Shown here piece after piece: positions 7,557 through 14,786 of a stretch of DNA of 64,000 bases. Position 1 is the first letter of the stretch. The number at the start of each line of letters is the position of its first letter. Source of the stretch: Haloplanus sp. GDY1 (GTDB lineage: Archaea > Halobacteriota > Halobacteria > Halobacteriales > Haloferacaceae). The stretch is taken from positions 1,302,001-1,366,000 of the forward strand of contig NZ_CP098514.1 in NCBI RefSeq assembly GCF_023703775.1. The letters are read 5' to 3'. A program made the position numbers and the translations under genes. Below the pieces are notes generated by a model that did not search any database, was not told the DNA's origin, and was given only the letters and a program-made list of their open reading frames with translations.

Positions 7557-9266
7557 ATGGACTCCGAACTTCGCGACCGCGTCGAACGAGCCGCGCGGAC
7601 GCACGCGCTCCTCAACGCGGTGAAGTACGACAGCGACGCCGACGTGGGTGCGGTCATGGGGCCGCTGATGGGCGAGAACCCCGACTTCCGCGACCACGCC
7701 GACGAGATTCCGGGCGTCGTCGGGAGCGTCGTCGCCGAGGTGAACGACCTCTCGCCCGCGGAGCGGCGGGCGGAACTCGAGGAACTCGCACCCGAGGAAC
7801 TGGCCGCAATCGAGAGCGAGGACGAAGGCGAGGACCACCCCCTCCCCGACCTGCCGAACGTCGACGACGGCGTGGTCATGCGCGCCGCGCCGAACCCCAA
7901 CGGCCCGTGGCACCTCGGCCACGCCCGGATGCCCGCCGTCATCGGGACGTACAAGGAGCGCTACGACGGCCGATTCGTCTGCCGGTTCGACGACACCGAT
8001 CCCGAGACCAAGCGCCCCGACCTCGACGCCTACGACGCCATCCTCGACGCCATCGAGTACCTCGGCTTCGAACCCGACGAGGTGTTGCGGGCCAGCGACC
8101 GCCTGGAGACCTACTACGACCACGCCCGCGAACTGATCGACCGGGGCGGCGCGTACACCTGCTCCTGCCCGCAGGGGGAGTTCTCCGACCTGAAGAACGC
8201 TGGCGAGGCCTGCCCGCACCGGGAGAAAGAGGCCGAGCAGACGAAACGAGAGTTCGAGGCGATGGTCGACGGGAACTACTCGGCGGGCGAGATGACCCTC
8301 CGGGTCCGCACCGACATCACCCACAAGAACCCCGCGTTGCGCGACTGGGTGGCCTTCCGGATGATCGACCGCCCGCATCCCCGGCCCGAGGCGGCCGAGT
8401 ACCGCTGCTGGCCCATGCTCGATTTCCAGTCCGGCGTCGACGACCACCTCACCGGCGTCACGCACATCATCCGCGGCATCGACCTGCAGGACTCCGCGAA
8501 GCGCCAGCGGTTCGTCTACGACTACTTCGACTGGGAGTACCCCGAAGTGGTCCACTGGGGGCACGTCCAGGTCGACGAGTACGACGTGACCCTCTCCACC
8601 TCGACGATCAAGGAACTGATCGACGCGGGGGAACTCGACGGCTGGGACGACCCCCGGGCGCCCACCCTCGCCAGCCTCCGGCGTCGGGGGATCCGCGGCC
8701 AGGCCATCGTCGACGCGATGATCGAACTCGGCACCTCGACGAGCAACGTCGAACTGTCGATGAGCGCCGTCTACGCGAACAACCGCGACCTGATCGACGA
8801 CGACGCGAACCGCTATTTCTTCGTCCGGGACGGGGTCGAGGTGACCGTCGAGGGCGGCCCGGACGCCGGCCACCCGCCGGTCCACCCCGAACACGAGGAG
8901 CGGGGGCGCCGGGACGTGCCGATGTCGGGCGCCGTGCTCGTCGAACCCGCGGATCTCCCGGCTCCGGGCGACCGCGTCTGGCTGAAGGGCTACGGCTGCG
9001 TCCGCCGCGTCGACGACCGGTTCGAGTACGTCGGCGACGACATCGCCGCCGTCCGCGAGGAGGACGTGCCGGTGGTCCACTGGGCGCCCGCCGAAGAGGG
9101 CGTCCCCCTGCGCCTGCGGACGATGGACGGCGACGTGACGGGGGTCGCCGAACCCGCCATCGCGGACGCCGCCGTCGACGACGTCGTGCAGTTCGAGCGT
9201 GTGGGCTTCGCCCGCGTCGACGACCACGCCGACGACGGGACGGTCGCGTACTTCGCCCACGAGTAA
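7557..9266 (+). CDS. gltX: Glutamate--tRNA ligase (archaeal type)
   Basis: 569 residues from ATG 7557, which follows GAGGT. Class I synthetase: the HIGH-like motif HLGH is at residues 119-122 (PNGPWHLGH), and the KMSKS-like loop is DVTLSTSTIKEL. Between them lie FDDTDPETKRPDLDAYDAI and the GVDDHLTGVTHIIRGIDL region. The C-terminal beta-barrel is of the archaeal/eukaryotic GluRS/GlnRS type. In archaea this enzyme is non-discriminating, charging both tRNA-Glu and tRNA-Gln, and GatDE completes Gln-tRNA. An acidic linker (EEDEGEDHP-like) after residue 80 fits a halophile. The next gene starts 40 bp downstream. Confidence 0.95.
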   Translation: MDSELRDRVERAARTHALLNAVKYDSDADVGAVMGPLMGENPDFRDHADEIPGVVGSVVAEVNDLSPAERRAELEELAPEELAAIESEDEGEDHPLPDLPNVDDGVVMRAAPNPNGPWHLGHARMPAVIGTYKERYDGRFVCRFDDTDPETKRPDLDAYDAILDAIEYLGFEPDEVLRASDRLETYYDHARELIDRGGAYTCSCPQGEFSDLKNAGEACPHREKEAEQTKREFEAMVDGNYSAGEMTLRVRTDITHKNPALRDWVAFRMIDRPHPRPEAAEYRCWPMLDFQSGVDDHLTGVTHIIRGIDLQDSAKRQRFVYDYFDWEYPEVVHWGHVQVDEYDVTLSTSTIKELIDAGELDGWDDPRAPTLASLRRRGIRGQAIVDAMIELGTSTSNVELSMSAVYANNRDLIDDDANRYFFVRDGVEVTVEGGPDAGHPPVHPEHEERGRRDVPMSGAVLVEPADLPAPGDRVWLKGYGCVRRVDDRFEYVGDDIAAVREEDVPVVHWAPAEEGVPLRLRTMDGDVTGVAEPAIADAAVDDVVQFERVGFARVDDHADDGTVAYFAHE

Positions 9267-9305
9267 CGGGCGAACGTTTATTTTTGCCGTCACCAACGGG
9301 GCCGT

Positions 9306-10616
9306 ATGGCACACCCACCCGCGCAGGCCCGTGCGGACGCGATCCCGCACTGGTACGGCGACGACGACGTACTGACGCTCGTCGACGGCGACGGCGTCAC
9401 CGTCTACGACGACGAGGGCGACGCGTATCTCGACTTCATCTCACAGCTCTACTGTGTCAACGCGGGCCACGGCGAGGACCGGATCGTCGACGCCATCACG
9501 GAACAGGCGTCGAAGCTCTCCTACGTCGCCTCGTCGAAGGGAAACGACGCGCGGTCGGCGCTCGCCGCCCGGATCGCCGACGTCGCGCCCGGCGACCTCG
9601 GCGACGTCTACTTCTCGGTCTCCGGGAGCGAGGCCAACGAGTCCGCCGTCCAGTTCGCGCGGGAGTTCACCGGCGGGCGGAAGGTGCTCACGCGCTACCG
9701 GTCGTACCACGGCGCGACCTACGGCGCGGCCTCGCTGACGGGCGATCCGGAGACGCGGAACGCGATGGGGCGGCAGGCCGAGACGACCGGCGCGGCGAAG
9801 TTCCTGCCGCCGCTGACTCACCACTCGCCGTTCGACGGTGACACGCCCGAGGAGGTCGCCCGACAGGCCGCCGATCACCTGGAGTACGTGATCCACAACG
9901 AGGGGCCGGACTCCGTGGCGGCGGTCCTGATGGAACCCGTCGGCGGGACCAGCGGCGCGTATCCGGCACCGGCGGACTACTGGCAGCGCGTGCGCGACGT
10001 GTGTGACGAGTACGGCGTCCTCCTGATCGCGGACGAGGTGATCACCGGCTTCGGCCGGTGTGGCGAGTGGTTCGGCATCGAGACCGAGGACGTGGTGCCG
10101 GATCTCCTCACCTTCGCCAAGGGGGCGACGAGCGCGTACGTCCCGCTCGCGGGCGTGATCACGAGCCCCGAACTCTCCGCTCACCTCCACGATTCGGGGA
10201 TCGACGTGGGCCAGACCTTCGCCGGCCACCCGCTCGCGTGTGCCGCGGGCGTGGCGGCCATGGACGTCTACGCGGACGGCCTGATCGAGAACGCGCGGGC
10301 CCGGAGCGCCCACCTCGAATCGCGCCTGCGGGACCTCGACGCCCACGACGCCGTCGGCGACGTGCGCGGCCGCGGCCTGCTGTGGGCCGTCGAGTTCACC
10401 GATCCCGAGACGGGCGATCCCTTCCATCACCCATGGATCGAGTCGGGGGACAACCCCGTCGACGACGTGATCGACGAGGCCGAACGGCGGGGCGTCCTCG
10501 TCGGTGGCGGCCGGCCGCGCACCCAGGTCGTCGTCGCGCCGCCGCTCCCGGTGACCGACGCGGAGATCGACACGGCGGTCGACGCACTCGACGAGGCCAT
10601 CGCGGCGGTCTTCTAG
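9306..10616 (+). CDS. Class III (omega-type) PLP-dependent aminotransferase
   Basis: 436 residues. The PLP lysine is Lys272 in LLTFAKGATSAY; the cofactor Asp is in LLIADEVITGFGR; the phosphate-binding SGSEANESAVQFAR lies near residue 105. FISQLYCVNAGHG and YRSYHGATYGAAS are typical of the beta-alanine/omega-amino acid:pyruvate aminotransferase branch. It transfers an omega- or alpha-amino group to a 2-oxoacid; the exact substrate is not deducible. It follows gltX by 40 bp on the same strand with TTTATTTTTGCC just before the start, which could be its own TATA box. Confidence 0.88.
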   Translation: MAHPPAQARADAIPHWYGDDDVLTLVDGDGVTVYDDEGDAYLDFISQLYCVNAGHGEDRIVDAITEQASKLSYVASSKGNDARSALAARIADVAPGDLGDVYFSVSGSEANESAVQFAREFTGGRKVLTRYRSYHGATYGAASLTGDPETRNAMGRQAETTGAAKFLPPLTHHSPFDGDTPEEVARQAADHLEYVIHNEGPDSVAAVLMEPVGGTSGAYPAPADYWQRVRDVCDEYGVLLIADEVITGFGRCGEWFGIETEDVVPDLLTFAKGATSAYVPLAGVITSPELSAHLHDSGIDVGQTFAGHPLACAAGVAAMDVYADGLIENARARSAHLESRLRDLDAHDAVGDVRGRGLLWAVEFTDPETGDPFHHPWIESGDNPVDDVIDEAERRGVLVGGGRPRTQVVVAPPLPVTDAEIDTAVDALDEAIAAVF

Positions 10617-11038
10617 CCGGGCGTCGCAGGGAGGTCCCAGCGGCGACCCGAAGCCCCGTCGGCGTTGGAGGATCGCGACGTCGACGCACTCGGCGAACTT
10701 GACGGCTACTGGATCTGCTCGCACTCGGGCCGAGCCGACGGTCTCGACGAGTGTCACGTCGTCAATCTGACGGGGATCACGTCAGGGAGAACGGGAAGAA
10801 CGTCTTCTCACGTGGTACGAGCCGAGGGAGTACGACGGGAGGAGAGCCGGCACACTCCTCGACCTGGTCACCCACGCCGGAGCCCGGCGTGAACCGCCTC
10901 GGGGTCAAGCCCCGAGGCACTCGCCTCGTCTCTTCTGTAGAAGACTGGAACCGGGCAGAGCAGCCGCTCGCGTTCACGTTTCGGTAGTGAAGCGCGTTCG
11001 AGAGGCCGTAAAACCCCCCGAAACACTTATTTTCAGAG
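10617..11038. other. Intergenic stretch with probable mobile-element debris
   Basis: About 420 bp without an intact gene. The 5' half has short frames (for example 10665-10892, reading ELDGYWICSHSGRADGLDE) with no recognised family. Around 10890-10960 there are two hairpins in a row, described separately. The final 60 bp before 11039 are the 3' flank of the tRNA-Trp gene and contain an AT-rich stretch (ACACTTATTTTCAG) that could end its transcript. Confidence 0.4.
10896..10918. repeat. Perfect 9-bp stem hairpin, possible IS200/IS605 end remnant
   Basis: GCCTCGGGG (10896-10904), loop TCAAG, CCCCGAGGC (10910-10918). The context GTGAACC before and ACTCGCCTCG after resembles, from memory, the sub-terminal hairpin of haloarchaeal IS200/IS605-type elements. 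A second small hairpin, TCTTC-TGTA-GAAGA, follows at about 10931-10944. No transposase or TnpB fragment is recognisable beside it, so it may be an element scar or a terminator-like structure. Confidence 0.4.
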
Positions 11039-11215
11039 TGGGGTTGGAGGGATTTGAACCCCCGATCGACTGATATCTCCGGTTGCGCCTCGGTACTCCA
11101 GAGGGTCGTCGTCGCGCGGCGATGATCAGTCGCGCGCTCGGTATATCAGTCTGGAGTGTCGTCACCGGGCGTGGCCTCTGGAGTCAGTCGCCATGCCGGG
11201 CTTGGCCACAACCCC
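11039..11215 (-). tRNA. trnW: tRNA-Trp (CCA) with 103-nt intron
   Basis: Exon 1 is 11178-11215 and exon 2 is 11039-11074. Acceptor stem GGGGTTG/CAACCCC, D arm GCCA...TGGC, anticodon stem ACTGA/TCAGT, loop CTCCAGA with anticodon CCA, T arm with TTCAAAT loop, discriminator A. The intron (11075-11177) sits after position 37, the canonical archaeal site, and is 103 nt. Its segment complementary to 11095-11104 pairs perfectly with ACTCCAGAGG across the exon 1/intron border, consistent with the bulge-helix-bulge splice fold. A TATA-like TTTACC on the minus strand (near 11243) precedes the 5' end by about 30 bp. CCA is not encoded. Confidence 0.95.
11075..11177 (-). ncRNA. Box C/D guide RNA embedded in the tRNA-Trp intron
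   Basis: Haloarchaeal tRNA-Trp introns are known box C/D guides for 2'-O-methylation of C34 and U39 of their own pre-tRNA. Here a box C-like GTGACGA lies near the 5' end of the intron. The guide CCTCTGGAGT (complement of 11095-11104) is followed after one nt by a box D-like CCGA. By the box D +5 rule the methylated base would be C34. A second stretch, CGACTGAT, is complementary to the region around U39. Confidence 0.8.
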
Positions 11216-11255
11216 TCGCTACTCCGTTACCCGAAGGACGGTAAAGGGATTTCGG

Positions 11256-11477
11256 TTATCGGTCGTCGGCCGCCCAGTCGCAGTCCTGACATTTGTAGCC
11301 GGTGATCAACTCGGTGACCGACGGCATGTAGGAGACGGCGAGGACGTCGCCGCCGCAGTCCGGACACTGCCGGTCGGCGTCCTCGATGCCGTCGGCCTCC
11401 ATCGGCGGTTCGCCCTCGATCAGTTCGGCCAGGCGCTCGGGGGTGACCATGCGCCCCTGGACGACGCGGTTGGACAT
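11256..11477 (-). CDS. Small zinc-ribbon protein (DUF5795-like)
   Basis: 73 residues, with two CxxC pairs: CPDCGGDVLAV near residue 38 and YKCQDCDWAADD near the C-terminus, forming a probable zinc ribbon. The N-terminal half (VVQGRMVTPERLAELIEGEPP) is helical. It resembles a haloarchaeal conserved family (DUF5795, name from memory). It is transcribed toward the tRNA-Trp gene on the same strand, ending 40 bp before the tRNA 5' end, where the tRNA has its own TATA-like element. Function unknown; small zinc proteins of this kind are common in haloarchaea. Confidence 0.8.
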   Translation of the reverse strand: MSNRVVQGRMVTPERLAELIEGEPPMEADGIEDADRQCPDCGGDVLAVSYMPSVTELITGYKCQDCDWAADDR

Positions 11478-11676
11478 ACATCGTCCGAGAGCGCGAAGAC
11501 AGGTAAGCCCTGCGTAGGCCCTCCGACCGGTGCCGACGGACGGGTCGGCCGCCGCGGGGAGGCGGGGGACCGACGACCGGTAACTTTTGGTACTATGGAG
11601 TGGTACGGATCGGTACGGACCACCCCAACATGCACGTGGGAGTAGCCGGTAAACACAGCCGCGAGGTGTGGAACCC

Positions 11677-11838
11677 GTGACCGCACCGTACAGTTACGAC
11701 GGGATGCTCGATCTGGGACCGGAGGAGGGATCCACCTACGTCTGTTCCAGATGCGAGTCCACGTTCGACGACGATCACTACCTCTGTCCGGTCTGTGGGA
11801 CGCTCACGCTGGAGCGACGCTCCCGGTCGGAGTCCTGA
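11677..11838 (+). CDS. Zinc-finger microprotein with two CxxC knuckles
   Basis: 53 residues from GTG 11677, or 56 if the in-frame GTG at 11668 is used. It has two zinc knuckles of rubredoxin-like spacing: TYVCSRCESTF and HYLCPVCGTLTLERR (CxxC-13-CxxC), ending in an Arg/Ser tail. The sequence is compact, acidic in the linker and clearly coding, and it resembles the haloarchaeal DUF7129-type or CPxCG-related mini zinc proteins. It is too short for usual gene finding. The promoter may be the AT-richer ATGGAGTGGTACGGATCGG region before 11640. Function unknown; protein or nucleic-acid contact is likely. Confidence 0.7.
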   Translation: MTAPYSYDGMLDLGPEEGSTYVCSRCESTFDDDHYLCPVCGTLTLERRSRSES

Positions 11839-11941
11839 CGGCGAGTCGCCGGGAGCGATCCCCGCGGACCGGTCCCGTGCGGGAGAACTGATTTGAGGGA
11901 GCCTCCGAAAGGTACCGTAACCGTCCCGGAGAGACGTTCCA

Positions 11942-12517
11942 ATGACCTCGTCACCACCCTGCGTCCTCGTCGTCGAAGACGAGACCGAACTGGCCGAACT
12001 GTTCGCCGAGTGGCTCTCGGAGGACTACGACGTTCGCGTCGCGACGAGCGGCGAGGCAGCCCTCGAACGGGTCGACGAGGACGTCGACGTGGTGTTGCTC
12101 GACCGGCTGATGCCCGGCATCTCCGGCGACGAGGTGCTCGAACGGATCCGCGACCGAGGCCTCTCGGTGCGGGTCGCCATGGTGACGGCCGTCGAACCCG
12201 ACTTCGACGTCCTCGAACTGGGCTTCGACGACTACGTCGTCAAGCCGCTCTTCCGGGAGGACATCCGCCGACTCGTCCGTGGCCTCCTCGAACGCGACGA
12301 GTACGACCGCACCCTCTCGGATCTGTTCGCCGCCGCCTCGAAACTGGCCGCCCTCGACTCCCACAAGACCGAGGAGGAACTCGCCGAGAGCGAGGAGTAC
12401 GACCGACTCAGAGCCGAGTTCGAGCGGGCGCGCGACCGGATCGACGAACTGGAGTCGGAGATGACCGAGGAGGACTTCGAGGCCGTGTTCTACGACTTCG
12501 ACCGGGTCGATCTGTGA
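11942..12517 (+). CDS. Response regulator with HalX C-terminal domain
   Basis: 191 residues. Receiver domain 1-125: acidic pair Glu12/Asp13 in VVEDE, phosphoacceptor Asp54 in VVLLDRLMPG, switch Thr82 in MVTAVEP, and Lys101 in DDYVVKPLF. The C-terminal 65 residues match the HalX domain (LAALDSHKTEEELAESEEYDRLRAEFERAR), a coiled coil of unknown output found only in haloarchaea. There is no DNA-binding domain, so output is probably by protein contact. No histidine kinase is adjacent; the kinase fragment at the left edge of the window is of the Ser/Thr type and unrelated. Confidence 0.93.
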   Translation: MTSSPPCVLVVEDETELAELFAEWLSEDYDVRVATSGEAALERVDEDVDVVLLDRLMPGISGDEVLERIRDRGLSVRVAMVTAVEPDFDVLELGFDDYVVKPLFREDIRRLVRGLLERDEYDRTLSDLFAAASKLAALDSHKTEEELAESEEYDRLRAEFERARDRIDELESEMTEEDFEAVFYDFDRVDL

Positions 12518-12732
12518 GGGGCGTCGCCACAGCCGCGTCGTCTAACGGATTCGGGACGCGTTTCGAGGATCGTACCAATCGACATTTGCCTCGCGCCGTT
12601 GACAGTCCGGTGTATGGTACGACCCGAATTCGGAGTGTCGACGCCCCCGTCGATGCGAGTAACCAACACGCGAGCGACAGAGACAGCGCGCCCACCGACC
12701 CGTGGGGAGTCCGCCGGACCGGGGGCGGTGCG

Positions 12733-13152
12733 ATGAGCGTGAGCAACACGACCGCGAGCGGTGGAGGGTCGCTCGTGGACCTGCCGGAGAACCCCGTCGG
12801 CTACGTCGCCATCCTCCTCGCGGCGGTGACGGGCGTCATCCACCTCGTGTTGGCGCCGCGAGTGATCGGATTCAGTCAGACCCTCGCCATCCTCTTCGCG
12901 CTCAACGGCCTCGGCTTCGCGGGCGGCATCGTCGTCTACCTGACGCGATACTGGCGCCGTGAACTGTACCTGGTCGCCGCCGGGTACGCCCTCGTCACCT
13001 TCCTCGCCTTCTTTTTCTTCGGCGGGTTCGAGGGGTTCGTCTCCGCGTTCTACATGGGCGGCGAACTCAACGTGATGGCCGTCGTCGCCAAGGCGGCCGA
13101 GGTGCTGTTCGCGGTGGCGACCCTGTATCTGTACACGAGTTCCGAGCCCTGA
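12733..13152 (+). CDS. Small four-helix membrane protein (DUF7475-like)
   Basis: 139 residues, starting at ATG 12733 (MSVSNTTASGGG). Four predicted transmembrane helices: VGYVAILLAAVTGVIHLVLA, TLAILFALNGLGFAGGIVVY, LYLVAAGYALVTFLAFFFFG, and VMAVVAKAAEVLFAVATLYLY. The pattern matches a haloarchaeal conserved membrane family (DUF7475, name from memory). No catalytic motif is visible. The 215 bp before it, after the response regulator, contain no gene. Role unknown. Confidence 0.75.
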   Translation: MSVSNTTASGGGSLVDLPENPVGYVAILLAAVTGVIHLVLAPRVIGFSQTLAILFALNGLGFAGGIVVYLTRYWRRELYLVAAGYALVTFLAFFFFGGFEGFVSAFYMGGELNVMAVVAKAAEVLFAVATLYLYTSSEP

Positions 13153-13173
13153 TCGGATCGCCGTCGCCCGGAC

Positions 13174-14568
13174 TCAGGCGTCCGGGCCGTCGAACACCTT
13201 GCCGGGGTTCATGATCCCGGCCGGATCCAGCGCCTTCTTGACCGACCGCATCGCGTCGACCGCGGCCTCTCCGTGTTCGGCCACGAGGTAGTCCTGCTTG
13301 CCGAGGCCGATGCCGTGTTCGCCCGTCGAGGTCCCGCCGAGTTCGATGGCGCGCTCGACGATCTTTCGGGACACCTCCTTCCCGTGGGCCACGTCCTCGG
13401 GGTCGTCGGGGTCGACCATCACCGCGTAGTGGAGGTTGCCGTCGCCGGCGTGGCCGAAACAGGGGATGGGAAAGCCCTCCTGCTCCCCGAGTTCCTTCGC
13501 GTAGCGGATGATGCCCGGATACTCGCTGATGGGAACGGTCACGTCGCCGGGGGTCAGCGGCGAGCGGTCGTCCTCGTACGGTTCGAGCGCCTCGGCCAGT
13601 TCCCGTCGCGCCGCCCAGAGTTCGTCCATCCCGCGGTCGTTCTCGGCCACCTCGAACTCGGTCACGCCGTGGGCGTCGAACACCGTGCGGCAGAACTCGA
13701 TTTCGTCCTCGATGCCGTGGTCGGCGTGGAACTCGACGAACACCATCGGCACGTCGGGGAGGTCGGTGTCGAGGTGGGCGTTCGACATCGCGGCGCTCAG
13801 GCGGTCGATGAGTTCGATCTTCGCCACGTCGACGCCGGAGCGGACGGCGTCGAACACCGCCTCCGCCGCGTCGTCGAGCGTCTCGAAGTGCGCGCGGCCG
13901 CCACGGATCTGCTGGGGGCGCCCGGCCAACTTGATCGTCACGCGCGTGATGACGCCCAGCGTCCCCTCGCTGCCGACGATCAGGTCGCCGAGGTCGTAGC
14001 CGCTCGACGTCTTGACCGCCCTGCTCCCCGTCGTGATGACCTCGCCGGTCGGGAGGACGACCTCCATCCCGAGCACCCAGTCGCTCACCTCGCCGTATTT
14101 CACCGTCTTCATGCCGCTGGCGTCGTTGGCGAGCATCCCGCCGATGGTCGAGATGGCGCCCGAGGAGGGGAGCGCCGGCAGAAAGAGGCCGTGTTTCGCC
14201 ACCGCCTCGTTGACGTCGTCGCCGAGGATGCCCGGCTGGACGTCGACCTGCAGGTCGTCCGGGCGCACGTCGAGGACGGCGTCCATCCGGGTCATGTCGA
14301 GGGTGATGCCGCCCTGGATGGGGACGGCGTTGCCCTCCAGACTCGTGCCCGCGGCGTAGGGCGTGACGGGGACGCCGTGGTCGGTCGCCGCCCGGAGGAC
14401 CGACGCGACGTCCTCGGTGGACTCGGGCCAGACCACCACGTCGGGGCGGACGCCCTCCTCGCGGGGCGTCCCCCAGTCGTGGGAGCGCTGTTCGCGGTCG
14501 GCGTCCCCGACGGAGACCTGATCGGCCGCGAGGCCGAGGTCGTCGAGGAAGGTGGTGTCGTGGTGCAT
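13174..14568 (-). CDS. FAD-binding oxidase, GlcD / D-lactate dehydrogenase type
   Basis: 464 residues. N-terminal PCMH-type FAD domain: VTPYAAGTSLEGNA and IGGMLANDASGMKTVKYG, with VGSEGTLGVIT. The C-terminal FAD-oxidase domain ends with CFGHAGDGNLHY and GEHGIGLGKQDYL, diagnostic for glycolate oxidase GlcD and D-lactate dehydrogenase. It oxidises a D-2-hydroxyacid to the 2-oxoacid, passing electrons to an iron-sulphur partner or quinone. No GlcE/GlcF-like gene is next to it. A D-2-hydroxyacid dehydrogenase lies 7 kb away. The start ATG at 14568 gives MHHDTTFLDDLG. Confidence 0.9.
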   Translation of the reverse strand: MHHDTTFLDDLGLAADQVSVGDADREQRSHDWGTPREEGVRPDVVVWPESTEDVASVLRAATDHGVPVTPYAAGTSLEGNAVPIQGGITLDMTRMDAVLDVRPDDLQVDVQPGILGDDVNEAVAKHGLFLPALPSSGAISTIGGMLANDASGMKTVKYGEVSDWVLGMEVVLPTGEVITTGSRAVKTSSGYDLGDLIVGSEGTLGVITRVTIKLAGRPQQIRGGRAHFETLDDAAEAVFDAVRSGVDVAKIELIDRLSAAMSNAHLDTDLPDVPMVFVEFHADHGIEDEIEFCRTVFDAHGVTEFEVAENDRGMDELWAARRELAEALEPYEDDRSPLTPGDVTVPISEYPGIIRYAKELGEQEGFPIPCFGHAGDGNLHYAVMVDPDDPEDVAHGKEVSRKIVERAIELGGTSTGEHGIGLGKQDYLVAEHGEAAVDAMRSVKKALDPAGIMNPGKVFDGPDA

Positions 14569-14786
14569 GTCCTGCCCCTACTCGGGCCGAACCAAAGGAC
14601 TTGTCGTCCCGAGCGACCTTCAAAATATCACGTATGAGAATTGAATGAAGCGTTTATGTCTCTCACCGGGGTAGGAGGGGATATGATCGACGGGGACGGG
14701 CACTCGGTGGCGGAGGCGACGGGGAGCCGGGGGGCCCGCCTCGCAGGGCGTCGTGATCCCGACTGCCACGGGAGGGATGCCGGGGG

